Positions 57,675 through 64,000 of a stretch of 64,000 bases of DNA are shown here, one piece after another. Under the pieces are notes generated by a model. That model worked only from the letters and a program-made list of their open reading frames with translations. It had not been told where the DNA came from and did not search any database. This stretch comes from Roseateles_B sp041905785 (GTDB taxonomy: Bacteria; Pseudomonadota; Gammaproteobacteria; Burkholderiales; Burkholderiaceae_C). Where the stretch lies: the NCBI GenBank assembly GCA_041905785.1, contig JAYRKJ010000002.1:248001-312000 (forward strand), read 5' to 3'. Position numbers and translations under genes: made by a program. Every line of letters begins with the position of its first letter. Position 1 is the stretch's first letter.

Positions 57675-57704
57675 GAAGCCCACCGGTGCAACCCGGTGGG
57701 CTTC
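57675..57704 (-). terminator. Minus-strand terminator of the barstar/RNase operon
   Basis: GAAGCCCACCGG (57675-57686) pairs perfectly with CCGGTGGGCTTC (57693-57704) around a 6-nt loop. On the minus strand the stem is followed by TTTGTTTG. It probably ends the RNase/barstar transcript, with the C-rich repeat upstream of it. Confidence 0.8.
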
Positions 57705-57720
57705 GCCCCCAGCAACGGCC

Positions 57721-57794
57721 GCGGAACCGGCTTCGCCGGGCCGCCGGGCGTGCCCCCTTGAGGGGGCGGCCGCAGGCCGTAGGGGGTGGTCAAT
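57721..57794 (-). repeat. C-rich gene-end repeat, copy 2
   Basis: The counterpart of 8776-8846 in the same orientation: it again begins at a stop codon (TGA of the small reading frame ending at 57794) with TTGACC-ACCCCCTAC, a GGCC stem, GCCCCCTCAAGGGGGC and a GGC/GCC stem ending CCGGTTCCGC. The two copies differ mainly in complementary pairs of bases that keep the stems, which points to selection on RNA structure. Confidence 0.7.
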
Positions 57795-57982
57795 CAAGCT
57801 GCGCTGAGCCACATCGCCGTATCGAAGGCGCTGCTCATCATTGGCATGTTCATGCCGAAATTCGCATTCGCTGCCGCCTTGCTGTTCTTCGCAGCAGGCT
57901 TCTCAGCAACCGGGGCCACCTCAGCAGCCCGCTCCCATGACCCGTTTTCTTGGGAGCGGGCTACTGAAAAGAATAGAAACAC
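57794..57982 (-). CDS. Small hypothetical protein (doubtful)
   Basis: A 62-codon frame (GTG at 57982, overlapping the end of the barstar gene by 22 nt) with an Ala/Lys-rich centre (EVAPVAEKPAAKNSKAAANA) and a Met-rich end (GMNMPMMSSAFDTAMWLSAA). I do not recognise it. In its favour: the C-rich repeat abuts its stop codon just as it abuts gltL, and the terminator lies beyond it. Against: no Shine-Dalgarno before the GTG and low complexity. It may be only the 3' part of the barstar mRNA. Confidence 0.3.
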   Translation of the reverse strand: MFLFFSVARSQENGSWERAAEVAPVAEKPAAKNSKAAANANFGMNMPMMSSAFDTAMWLSAA

Positions 57983-58356
57983 CGGAAGGGGACTTTGCGG
58001 TCCGCCCAGTAATCGGCGGCATCCCGGAAGACGTCCAGCAACTGCTCCCGCGACTCCCGATCGAAGCGCAGGTTGTCCGGCAGCTGTTCCAGCACCACGA
58101 CAAAGCCCGGCTGCGCGCCCGACTTGTGGACCAGATCGGTCATGCAGTCATAGAGCGCATCGAGGTTCTTGCCGAAGTGGGCAGGGAAGAGAAAGGACTG
58201 GGCGATGCCTTCCAGCACATCCTGCTTGGATTCCGCCTCAGTCAGGTTGGCATAGAGGAAATGCTGGCCGGCCGCCTGGGCCGCCTGCATCAAGTCCTCC
58301 ACGCGGTAGGCCCGTATGGCCTGCACGATATTGGGACGGACGGTCTGCAAAAGCAT
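57961..58356 (-). CDS. Barstar-family ribonuclease inhibitor
   Basis: A 131-residue cytoplasmic inhibitor of barnase-like RNases. Barstar motifs: the early helix VEDLMQAAQAAGQHFLYANL, FLFPAHFGKNLDALYDCMTDL (the alpha-2 region that plugs the RNase active site), GFVVVLEQLP and LLDVFRDAADYWADRKVPF. The ATG at 58356 has a perfect AGGAGG 9 nt upstream, far better than the start of the RNase gene just upstream, so the inhibitor is probably made in excess. The gap between the two genes is 46 nt. It protects the producer from its own RNase. Confidence 0.9.
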   Translation of the reverse strand: MLLQTVRPNIVQAIRAYRVEDLMQAAQAAGQHFLYANLTEAESKQDVLEGIAQSFLFPAHFGKNLDALYDCMTDLVHKSGAQPGFVVVLEQLPDNLRFDRESREQLLDVFRDAADYWADRKVPFRCFYSFQ

Positions 58357-58402
58357 GGTCACGTTCCTCCTAGAATGGTCACAGAACTGGGTGCGCCGCT
58401 GC

Positions 58403-58864
58403 TCATTTCACGATCCTGCGAAAGCTCGCGTAATGATCCTCGGTGTAGTAGCAAACCTCGGGATTGCTGGGGGGCTGGCCGCCGCACACGATCCGCCGGG
58501 CGCCGCGGTTGCGGGCGCCAGGTGTCTTGACGGTGTACTCGTGGTAGTAGCCGCGGGCCTTCTTCGGCAGCTGCCGTTCGCGATTGCCGAACACCACGCC
58601 GTCCTTTTCGTAGGGGAATGGTCCCCCGGAGAGAATCAGCTGATGGGTCTGCTGGGCTTCGCGCGGCAAGGCCGACAAGGCCACCGTGCTGCTCACGGCA
58701 TCGGTCGTCGAGGCTGCGTTGTCCTTGGCTTGCGCTGCGGGCGCAAATCCCAAGGCCAAGGCGGCAGAGATGGTGGCTGTCAGTGCGGCTGTTAGGGCGG
58801 CTGTTCGGACGCTGCCCCACGGACGCCATGCAGGCTCATCCCCTGACCGATCGAGCAAAAACAC
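58403..58864 (-). CDS. Secreted barnase-type guanyl-specific ribonuclease
   Basis: About 153 residues. A signal sequence (TAALTAALTATISAALALGF, ending AQA) precedes an RNase N1/T1 domain of some 95 residues: LPREAQQTHQLILSGGPFPY, KDGVVFGNRERQLP, YYHEYTVKTPGARNRGARRI with catalytic Glu and Arg, and TEDHYASF with catalytic His. It closely follows the pattern of RNase Sa and barnase. The start is the GTG at 58864 with AGGG upstream; the open frame continues further but lacks a good start. The next gene encodes the matching inhibitor. It probably serves defence or nutrient scavenging outside the cell. Confidence 0.88.
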   Translation of the reverse strand: MFLLDRSGDEPAWRPWGSVRTAALTAALTATISAALALGFAPAAQAKDNAASTTDAVSSTVALSALPREAQQTHQLILSGGPFPYEKDGVVFGNRERQLPKKARGYYHEYTVKTPGARNRGARRIVCGGQPPSNPEVCYYTEDHYASFRRIVK

Positions 58865-59198
58865 GGGTTTACCCTGAATCCTGAAGGCAAGATGGTACCG
58901 AAGCCCCCCGGAAATCTCAAGCCGAGGGTTTTGCCGATGCCTAGAAATGCGGCAACGTGAGTGTGCGCACACAATGCTTATGAGGCGCTTAAACCCTCAC
59001 GGCTGACGCAAAATTCACGTGTTGTGAGTCGTCACAAACTTTTATGAAGAGGCGCCACCTTAGTCCCGAATTTGCACAAAAAAGGTGCACTCCAGGCCCG
59101 GGCGCCGCCCCGATATTGACGATACAGCGTCACAAAATGCTGCGCTGAAGCGCCCCGGGCCACGGGGCCGGGGGCAAGAGCGGTGGCCAAAGAGCGGG
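58865..59198. other. 334-nt intergenic region rich in palindromes
   Basis: No gene is visible. It holds the RNase promoter and the 3' end of maeB. Three dyads stand out: GTGTGCGCACAC (58961-58972, perfect), TTGTGAGTCGTCACAA (59022-59037, 6-bp arms) and TGCAC-AAAAAAG-GTGCA (about 59073-59089). TTGTGA-N4-TCACAA resembles CRP-type half sites but with 4 rather than 6 central bases. No terminator with a T-run is evident for maeB. Confidence 0.5.
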
Positions 59199-61496
59199 TC
59201 AGCGTGCAGCGTTGGCGTCTGCCACGGTCAGTGCGGTCATGTTGACGATGCGGCGCACCGTGGCCGAAGGCGTCAGCACATGCACCGGCTTGGCCGCGCC
59301 CAGCAGCACCGGGCCGATGGCGATGCCGCCGCCGGCCGTGGTCTTGAGCAGGTTGTAGCTGATGTTGGCGGCGTCGATATTGGGCATCACCAGCAGGTTG
59401 GCCTCGCCGGACAGGGTGGTGCGCGGCATCAGCTGGGTGCGGTAGTTGGCGTCCAGGGCGGTGTCGCCGTGCATTTCACCGTCCACCTCCAGCCAGGGGG
59501 CGGACTGCTGGATCAGCGTCAGCGCTTCGCGCATCTTGACGGCCGAGGGGTTGTTGCTGGAGCCGAAATTGCTGTGCGAGAGCAGGGCGGCCTTGGGGCG
59601 GATGCCGAAGCGGCGCAGTTCCTCGGCGGCCATCACGGTGATCTCGGCCAGCTGCTCGGCCGTGGGGTCGTAGTTGACGTGGGTGTCGACCAGGAAGACC
59701 TGGCGGCCCGGCAGGATCAGGCCATTCATGCAGGCGTAGGTCTTGACGCCAGGCCGCTTGCCGATGACCTGGTCGATGTACTGCAGGTGCATGGCCGTGT
59801 TGCTCCAGGTGCCGCAGAGCATGCCGTCGACCTCGCCCTTGTGCAGCAGCATGGAGCCGATCAGCGTCAGTCGCCGGCGCATCTCGATCTTGGCCAGCTG
59901 CTCGGTCACACCCTTGCGCTCGGTGAGGCGGTGGTAGGTCTGCCAGTAGTCGCGGTAGCGGTGGTCCTGCTCGACGTTGACGATGTCGTAGTCGCGCCCT
60001 TCCTGCAGGCGCAGGCCGAAGCGCTCGCAGCGCTGGGCGATGACGGACGGGCGGCCGATCAGGGTCGGGCGCGCCAGGCCTTCGTCGACCACCACCTGCA
60101 CGGCGCGCAGCACGCGCTCTTCCTCGCCCTCGGCATAGGCCACGCGCTTGTGGGCGTTGGCCCGCTTGGCAATCTGGAAGATGGGCTTCATCGTCGTGCC
60201 CGAGGCATAGACGAAGCTCTGCAGCTTCTCGCGGTAGGCGTCCCAGTCGCTGATGGGGCGGCGTGCCACGCCGGAGTCCATGGCGGCCTGCGCCACGGCC
60301 GGGGCGATCTTGATCATCAGCCGCGGGTCGAAGGGCTTGGGGATCAGGTACTCGGGGCCGAAGCTCAGGTTGGCGCCGGCATAGGCCGCGGCCACCACCT
60401 CGCTCTGCTCGGCCTGCGCCAGTTCGGCGATGGCGTGCACGGCGGCGATTTCCATCTCATCGGTGATGGTGGTCGCGCCGCAGTCCAGGGCCCCGCGGAA
60501 TATGTAGGGGAAGCACAGGACGTTGTTGACTTGGTTGGGATAGTCGGTGCGGCCGGTGGCCATCACCGCGTCATTGCGCACGGCCTGCACTTCCTCGGGC
60601 AGGATCTCCGGCGTGGGGTTGGCCAGCGCGAAGATCAGCGGACGCTCGGCCATGCTGGCCACCATGTCCGGCTTGAGCACGCCGCCAGCCGAGAGGCCCA
60701 GGAATACGTCGGCACCAGCGATCACCTCGCGCAGGCTGCGCAGCTCGGTGGGCTGGGCGAACTGGGCCTTGTCGGGGTCCATCAGCTCGGTGCGGCCGGT
60801 GTAGACCACGCCGGCGAGGTCGGTCACCCAGATGTTCTCGCGCGGCAGGCCCAGCTTGAGCAGCAGGTTCAGGCAGGCCAGGGCTGCGGCGCCGGCGCCG
60901 GAGGTGACCAGCTTGACCTGCTTGATGTCCTTGCCCAGCACCTTCAGCCCGTTGAGCAGGGCGGCGCCGACCACGATGGCCGTGCCGTGCTGGTCATCGT
61001 GGAAGACGGGGATCTGCATGCGCTCGCGCAGCTTGCGTTCGACGTAGAAGCAGTCCGGCGCCTTGATGTCCTCGAGGTTGATGCCGCCGAAAGTGGGTTC
61101 CAGCGCGGCGATCACGTCGACGAGCTTGTCGAGGTCGCGCTCCTGGATCTCCAGGTCGAAGACGTCGATGCCGGCGAACTTCTTGAACAGCACGCCCTTT
61201 CCTTCCATCACCGGCTTGGAGGCCAGCGGGCCGATGTCGCCCAAACCCAGCACGGCCGTGCCGTTGGTGACCACGGCGACCAGATTGCCGCGCGAGGTGT
61301 AGCGGAAGGCATTGGCCGGGTCGGCGACGATCTCCTCGCAGGCCGCGGCCACGCCCGGCGAGTAGGCCAGGGCCAGGTCGCGCTGGTTGACCAGCTGCTT
61401 GGTGGGCGTGACGGCGATCTTGCCCGGGGTCGGGAACTCGTGGTACTCGAGGGCGGCTTGGCGGAGCTGGGCGCGTTTTTGTTCAGCAGTAGGCAT
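59199..61496 (-). CDS. maeB: NADP-dependent malic enzyme with phosphotransacetylase-like domain
   Basis: A 765-residue fusion. The N-terminal malic enzyme part (about 1-425) decarboxylates malate to pyruvate: LALAYSPGVAAACEEI, YTSRGNLVAVVTNGTAVLGLGDIG (in parts), FHDDQHGTAIVVGAALLNGL and TSGAGAAALACLNLLL. The C-terminal part (about 430-765) looks like phosphate acetyltransferase (RVAYAEGEEERVLRA, PTLIGRPSVI, LLSHSNFGSSNNPSA, IGPVLLGAAKPVHVL) and in MaeB proteins serves regulation by acetyl-CoA rather than catalysis. Divergent from a C4-acid-type sensor gene with 258 nt between them. Confidence 0.96.
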   Translation of the reverse strand: MPTAEQKRAQLRQAALEYHEFPTPGKIAVTPTKQLVNQRDLALAYSPGVAAACEEIVADPANAFRYTSRGNLVAVVTNGTAVLGLGDIGPLASKPVMEGKGVLFKKFAGIDVFDLEIQERDLDKLVDVIAALEPTFGGINLEDIKAPDCFYVERKLRERMQIPVFHDDQHGTAIVVGAALLNGLKVLGKDIKQVKLVTSGAGAAALACLNLLLKLGLPRENIWVTDLAGVVYTGRTELMDPDKAQFAQPTELRSLREVIAGADVFLGLSAGGVLKPDMVASMAERPLIFALANPTPEILPEEVQAVRNDAVMATGRTDYPNQVNNVLCFPYIFRGALDCGATTITDEMEIAAVHAIAELAQAEQSEVVAAAYAGANLSFGPEYLIPKPFDPRLMIKIAPAVAQAAMDSGVARRPISDWDAYREKLQSFVYASGTTMKPIFQIAKRANAHKRVAYAEGEEERVLRAVQVVVDEGLARPTLIGRPSVIAQRCERFGLRLQEGRDYDIVNVEQDHRYRDYWQTYHRLTERKGVTEQLAKIEMRRRLTLIGSMLLHKGEVDGMLCGTWSNTAMHLQYIDQVIGKRPGVKTYACMNGLILPGRQVFLVDTHVNYDPTAEQLAEITVMAAEELRRFGIRPKAALLSHSNFGSSNNPSAVKMREALTLIQQSAPWLEVDGEMHGDTALDANYRTQLMPRTTLSGEANLLVMPNIDAANISYNLLKTTAGGGIAIGPVLLGAAKPVHVLTPSATVRRIVNMTALTVADANAAR

Positions 61497-61710
61497 GGAC
61501 AGATCTCGTCGTTCTGGGCCGGAAGCGGAGCCGGGGCCTGGGCGGCCGGGCGCCTGTCCGGACAAGCCGGGGTGGGCGGGGATTGTAGGAGCCGAGCCCT
61601 GACACAGGCTGACGGGCTCATGCCAAATCGGCATGTGCTCCAGCCGGCGCGCGCGGGCGGCCAGGGTGCGAGTGTGAACCCGATTGGGCGTGCCGGCGTA
61701 CGCGAAACTG

Positions 61711-61734
61711 CGCATCTGATTTACGTCAGATGCG
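61711..61734. promoter_or_regulatory. Perfect 9-bp inverted repeat upstream of sensor kinase
   Basis: CGCATCTGA (61711-61719), spacer TTTACG, TCAGATGCG (61726-61734). It ends 20 nt before the ATG of the sensor kinase, in the maeB/kinase divergent region. Operators of this size are typical of dimeric regulators; the FixJ/DctR-like regulator encoded next is one candidate. It may act on both genes. Confidence 0.6.
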
Positions 61735-61754
61735 GCAATACTGGGCGGCACCTC

Positions 61755-63833
61755 ATGAGCGACGCCCGCCCTCCCGCCAGTCCCGTGCCGCACTCGCAGG
61801 CGGCGCCCTCGCTGCCGCCCAGGCGCGGGCGCCGCTGGCTGCTCTGGGCCGCCCTGGTGGGCCTGCTTGTGGTGGCGCAAAGCCTGTTGCTGGCCTTGAC
61901 CCTCAGCTACGAGACCCAGCGCGCCCAGGACCAGGTCGATGCCCTGGCGCTGGAGATGGTCGGTCGGCTGCAGCAGCTGGGATCGCGGCAGATGCAGGAC
62001 GTGCAGGCCCTCATGTGGGAAGACGGCTCCATGAGCTGGCAGGTCGAGGCGGCCCGCCTGCTGCGCAACGCCCGCCCTCTGCTGCGGCTGGAGTGGCGGG
62101 ACGCCCAGCGCCGGGCGCAGCGCGCGGTGGATTCGCCATTCGGCGGGGCGCAGTTGGCCCGCCTGGCGCATGTCGAACTGCCGCTGGAGACCGAGCTGGC
62201 CTGCACGGCTGCCGTGCACCAGGGCTCGCCGCAGTACTCGCGCAGCTACTTCGTGCCGCTGGGCGGCGGCGACGGGCTGGAGGTGATAGACCTGTGCCTG
62301 CCGCGCCTGCAGGCCGGACGCACCGAGGGTTACCTGGTCGCGACCCTGGGCCTGCGTCAATGGCTGGATGAGGCCTCCACCCCCGAACAGGCGCGCCGCC
62401 ATGAGTTCAGCTTTGTCGAAGGGGACGGCACCCGGCTGGCGCGGTCCGGCCTGGTGCGCGGTGCGGGCCATTTCCGCACCGAACGCGTGCTGGATCTGCC
62501 GGGCCTGACGCTGCAGCTGCGGGTGGACAGCGCGGCCGGCAGCCCCAAGCTCATTCCCAACCTGATGACCGCCCTGGTGCTGGGCCTGTCCCTGGCCTTG
62601 TTCGCCGTGGTGATCCTGCTGGCGCGCGACGTGCGGCGCCGGGCTGTGGCGGAGCGCGCCCTGGCCGAGGCCCTGGCCCTGCGCAAGGCCATGGAGAACT
62701 CCCTGATCACCGGCCTGCGCGCGCGGGACATGGACGGGCGGGTCAGCTACGTGAACCCGGCCTTCTGCCAGATGGTGGGCTTCAGCGCCGAGGAGATCCT
62801 GGCCACCGGCGGCGAGAGCGAGCAGAGCGCGCCGCCCTACTGGCCGCCGGAATTCATCGAGGAATACCGGCGCCGCCACCGCGACCGCAGCGCCCGCTGG
62901 CGGGCGGACGAGCCGACGCCGGGCGGGCCGGATCCGCGGCAGGGCTTCGAGACCGTCTTCATGCGCCGCAACGGCGAGCGCTTTCCGGTCATGATCTTCG
63001 AGGCTCCGCTGCTGGATGCCCAGGGCCAGCAGACCGGCTGGATGAGCGCGGCGCTGGACATCAGCGAGCAGCGCCGCATCGAGGAGCTCTCCCGCCAGCA
63101 GCAGGAGCGCCTGCAGGCCACGGCCCGCCTGGCCACGGTGGGCGAGATGGCCTCCTTGCTGAGCCACGAGCTGAACCAGCCGCTGTCGGCCATTGCCAGC
63201 TATGCGGCGGCCTCGCTGAACCTGCTGCGACTGGAGTCCCAGGATCCGCAGACGCCGGACATGGTGCGCCAGGCCGTGTCCCGCATCGCCGAGCAGGCCG
63301 AGCGGGCGGGCCGCGTGATCAAGAGCGTGCATGATTTCGTGCGGCGGCGTGAACAGGCCCGCGAGTCCATCGCCGTGGCCCGGCTCTTCGACGCCGTGCT
63401 GCCCCTGGTGCGGCTGCAGGCCCGCAAGAGCGGCACGCGCATCGAGGTCGCGCTGCCGGAGGGCCTGCCGCCCTTGCGCTGCGACCGCACCATGGTCGAG
63501 CAGGTGCTGCTCAACCTCAGCCGCAACGGCATCCAGGCCATGGAGGCCCACACGGCGCTGGGCGATCGCGTGCTGACCCTGGGCGCCAGCCTGCAGGGCC
63601 GCTGGGTGATGATCACGGTGCAGGACCGTGGGCCCGGCATCACCGAGGCCGTGGCCCGCCAGCTCTTCACGCCATTCTTCACCACCCGCAGCGAAGGCAT
63701 GGGGCTGGGGCTGAGCTTGTGCCGCACCGTGATCGAGCAGCATGGCGGCGCCATGGACTTCGAGAACCTCGGCGAGGCGAACGCGCGCAAGGGCTGCGTG
63801 TTCCGCTTCACGCTGCCGACAGACACGGCCTAG
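61755..63833 (+). CDS. PAS-containing sensor histidine kinase, DctS-like
   Basis: A 692-residue membrane sensor. TM1 about 29-50 (WLLWAALVGLLVVAQSLLLAL), a periplasmic domain to about residue 275, TM2 (LIPNLMTALVLGLSLALFAVVIL, in part), a PAS domain (MENSLITGLRARDMDGRV, FVNP-type YVNPAFCQMVGFSAEEIL), H-box LLSHELNQPLSAIASY with H471, N-box LLNLSRNGIQAM, G1 QDRGPGITE and G2 GMGLGLSLCRTVIEQHGG. Layout and the RR that follows match DctS/DctR, which control C4-dicarboxylate TRAP transport in Rhodobacter and Burkholderiales. FixL-like oxygen sensing is less likely because no haem-PAS His is obvious. Start ATG 61755. Confidence 0.88.
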   Translation: MSDARPPASPVPHSQAAPSLPPRRGRRWLLWAALVGLLVVAQSLLLALTLSYETQRAQDQVDALALEMVGRLQQLGSRQMQDVQALMWEDGSMSWQVEAARLLRNARPLLRLEWRDAQRRAQRAVDSPFGGAQLARLAHVELPLETELACTAAVHQGSPQYSRSYFVPLGGGDGLEVIDLCLPRLQAGRTEGYLVATLGLRQWLDEASTPEQARRHEFSFVEGDGTRLARSGLVRGAGHFRTERVLDLPGLTLQLRVDSAAGSPKLIPNLMTALVLGLSLALFAVVILLARDVRRRAVAERALAEALALRKAMENSLITGLRARDMDGRVSYVNPAFCQMVGFSAEEILATGGESEQSAPPYWPPEFIEEYRRRHRDRSARWRADEPTPGGPDPRQGFETVFMRRNGERFPVMIFEAPLLDAQGQQTGWMSAALDISEQRRIEELSRQQQERLQATARLATVGEMASLLSHELNQPLSAIASYAAASLNLLRLESQDPQTPDMVRQAVSRIAEQAERAGRVIKSVHDFVRRREQARESIAVARLFDAVLPLVRLQARKSGTRIEVALPEGLPPLRCDRTMVEQVLLNLSRNGIQAMEAHTALGDRVLTLGASLQGRWVMITVQDRGPGITEAVARQLFTPFFTTRSEGMGLGLSLCRTVIEQHGGAMDFENLGEANARKGCVFRFTLPTDTA

Positions 63834-63875
63834 CGGCAACGGACTAGCATCGACACTGACGATCAGGAGCCGCCC

Positions 63876-64000
63876 ATGTCCTCAAGCCTGCCCATGGTCT
63901 ACATCGTCGACGACGAGGATGTCGTGCGCGACGCGCTGGGGTGGCTGCTGCGCTCGCGCCGCCAGCTCTTCGAGGGCTTTGCCAGCGCCGAGGCCTTCCT
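63876..64000 (+). CDS. Response regulator, DctR/FixJ-like (3' part outside window)
   Basis: The first 41 codons of a response regulator: MSSSLPMVYIVDDEDVVRDA then LGWLLRSRRQLFEGFASAEA. The acidic pocket VDDE is present. The pattern resembles the FixJ/DctR family, whose members end in a LuxR-type helix-turn-helix. A CAGGAG lies before the ATG. It follows the sensor gene by 42 nt, so the two form a pair; the rest lies beyond the window. Confidence 0.85.
   Translation, partial: MSSSLPMVYIVDDEDVVRDALGWLLRSRRQLFEGFASAEAF

Noticed and set aside
58996..59040. CRP binding site
   Set aside because: TGTGA-N4-TCACA has four instead of six central bases, so it is listed only as an unassigned dyad.
59085..61754. 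Plus-strand open frame extending upstream of the DctS-like kinase across maeB
   Set aside because: It is the antisense of malic enzyme and looks random. The kinase domains begin only after the ATG at 61755.

Overview
The window is high-GC bacterial chromosome with tightly packed genes, one small exported-RNase/inhibitor module, and no phage, transposase or CRISPR. Several features point to the Burkholderiales (Betaproteobacteria), probably a Roseateles/Rubrivivax/Leptothrix-like lineage: the argS / SPOR-protein / dsbA order, an lptA-lptB-rpoN block, lptD-surA-rsmA with a divergent amgK, the fused malic enzyme, malate synthase G, an Oar-type TonB receptor, and a C-rich gene-end repeat. This placement rests on gene content only.

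Layout. 1-4.7 kb: end of purB, an MFS exporter, an exported YciI-domain protein and an RstB/RstA-like two-component pair (the regulator runs to 5.4 kb). 5.5-13.1 kb: a glutamate/aspartate-type ABC importer with two tandem binding proteins and a DctB/DctD-class (AauS/AauR-like) sigma-54 two-component pair. Upstream of it lie -24/-12 type promoter candidates and a pair of CGGA-N2-TCCG dyads that look like an enhancer. rpoN itself is at 49.3 kb. 13.2-16 kb: a three-gene locus of unknown exported or membrane-anchored proteins, two of them tandem duplicates. 16.3-22.3 kb: a GNAT/NTF2-like fusion, pyrF, a large hybrid sensor kinase and a methyltransferase. 22.5-28.4 kb: a secreted unknown protein with an SPFH protein, divergent from a response regulator and a large sensor kinase. 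28.5-34.1 kb: a YpfH-like esterase, a small periplasmic binding protein, a LytTR/LytS-type pair, a YafJ-like amidotransferase and a geranylgeranyl-reductase-type flavoprotein.

34.1-37.7 kb: a long intergenic region, then a highly expressed-looking Oar-type TonB-dependent receptor closed by a strong terminator. 37.8-42.8 kb: malate synthase G with a haloacid-dehalogenase-like gene, a divergent LysR regulator, a DUF2214 membrane protein and a triple-repeat PsiF-like protein. 43-52.9 kb: a Ser/Thr kinase with a cyclic-nucleotide-binding-like domain, argS, a SPOR protein, dsbA, lptA, lptB, rpoN, a LysR regulator and amgK. 53-57.6 kb: lptD, surA and rsmA. 57.7-59.2 kb: a secreted barnase-type RNase and its barstar-type inhibitor. 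59.2-64 kb: malic enzyme, divergent from a DctS/DctR-like pair cut by the window edge.

Themes. Seven histidine kinases and six response regulators (one truncated) make this unusually rich in signalling. Carbon flow around C4 acids recurs (Glu/Asp import, malate synthase, malic enzyme, DctSR-like sensor), as does outer-membrane assembly (LptA, LptB, LptD, SurA, DsbA). The items most worth a second look are the 13.2-16 kb unknown locus, the sigma-54 control region, the SPFH/secreted-protein module, the barnase/barstar pair and the two repeat families.
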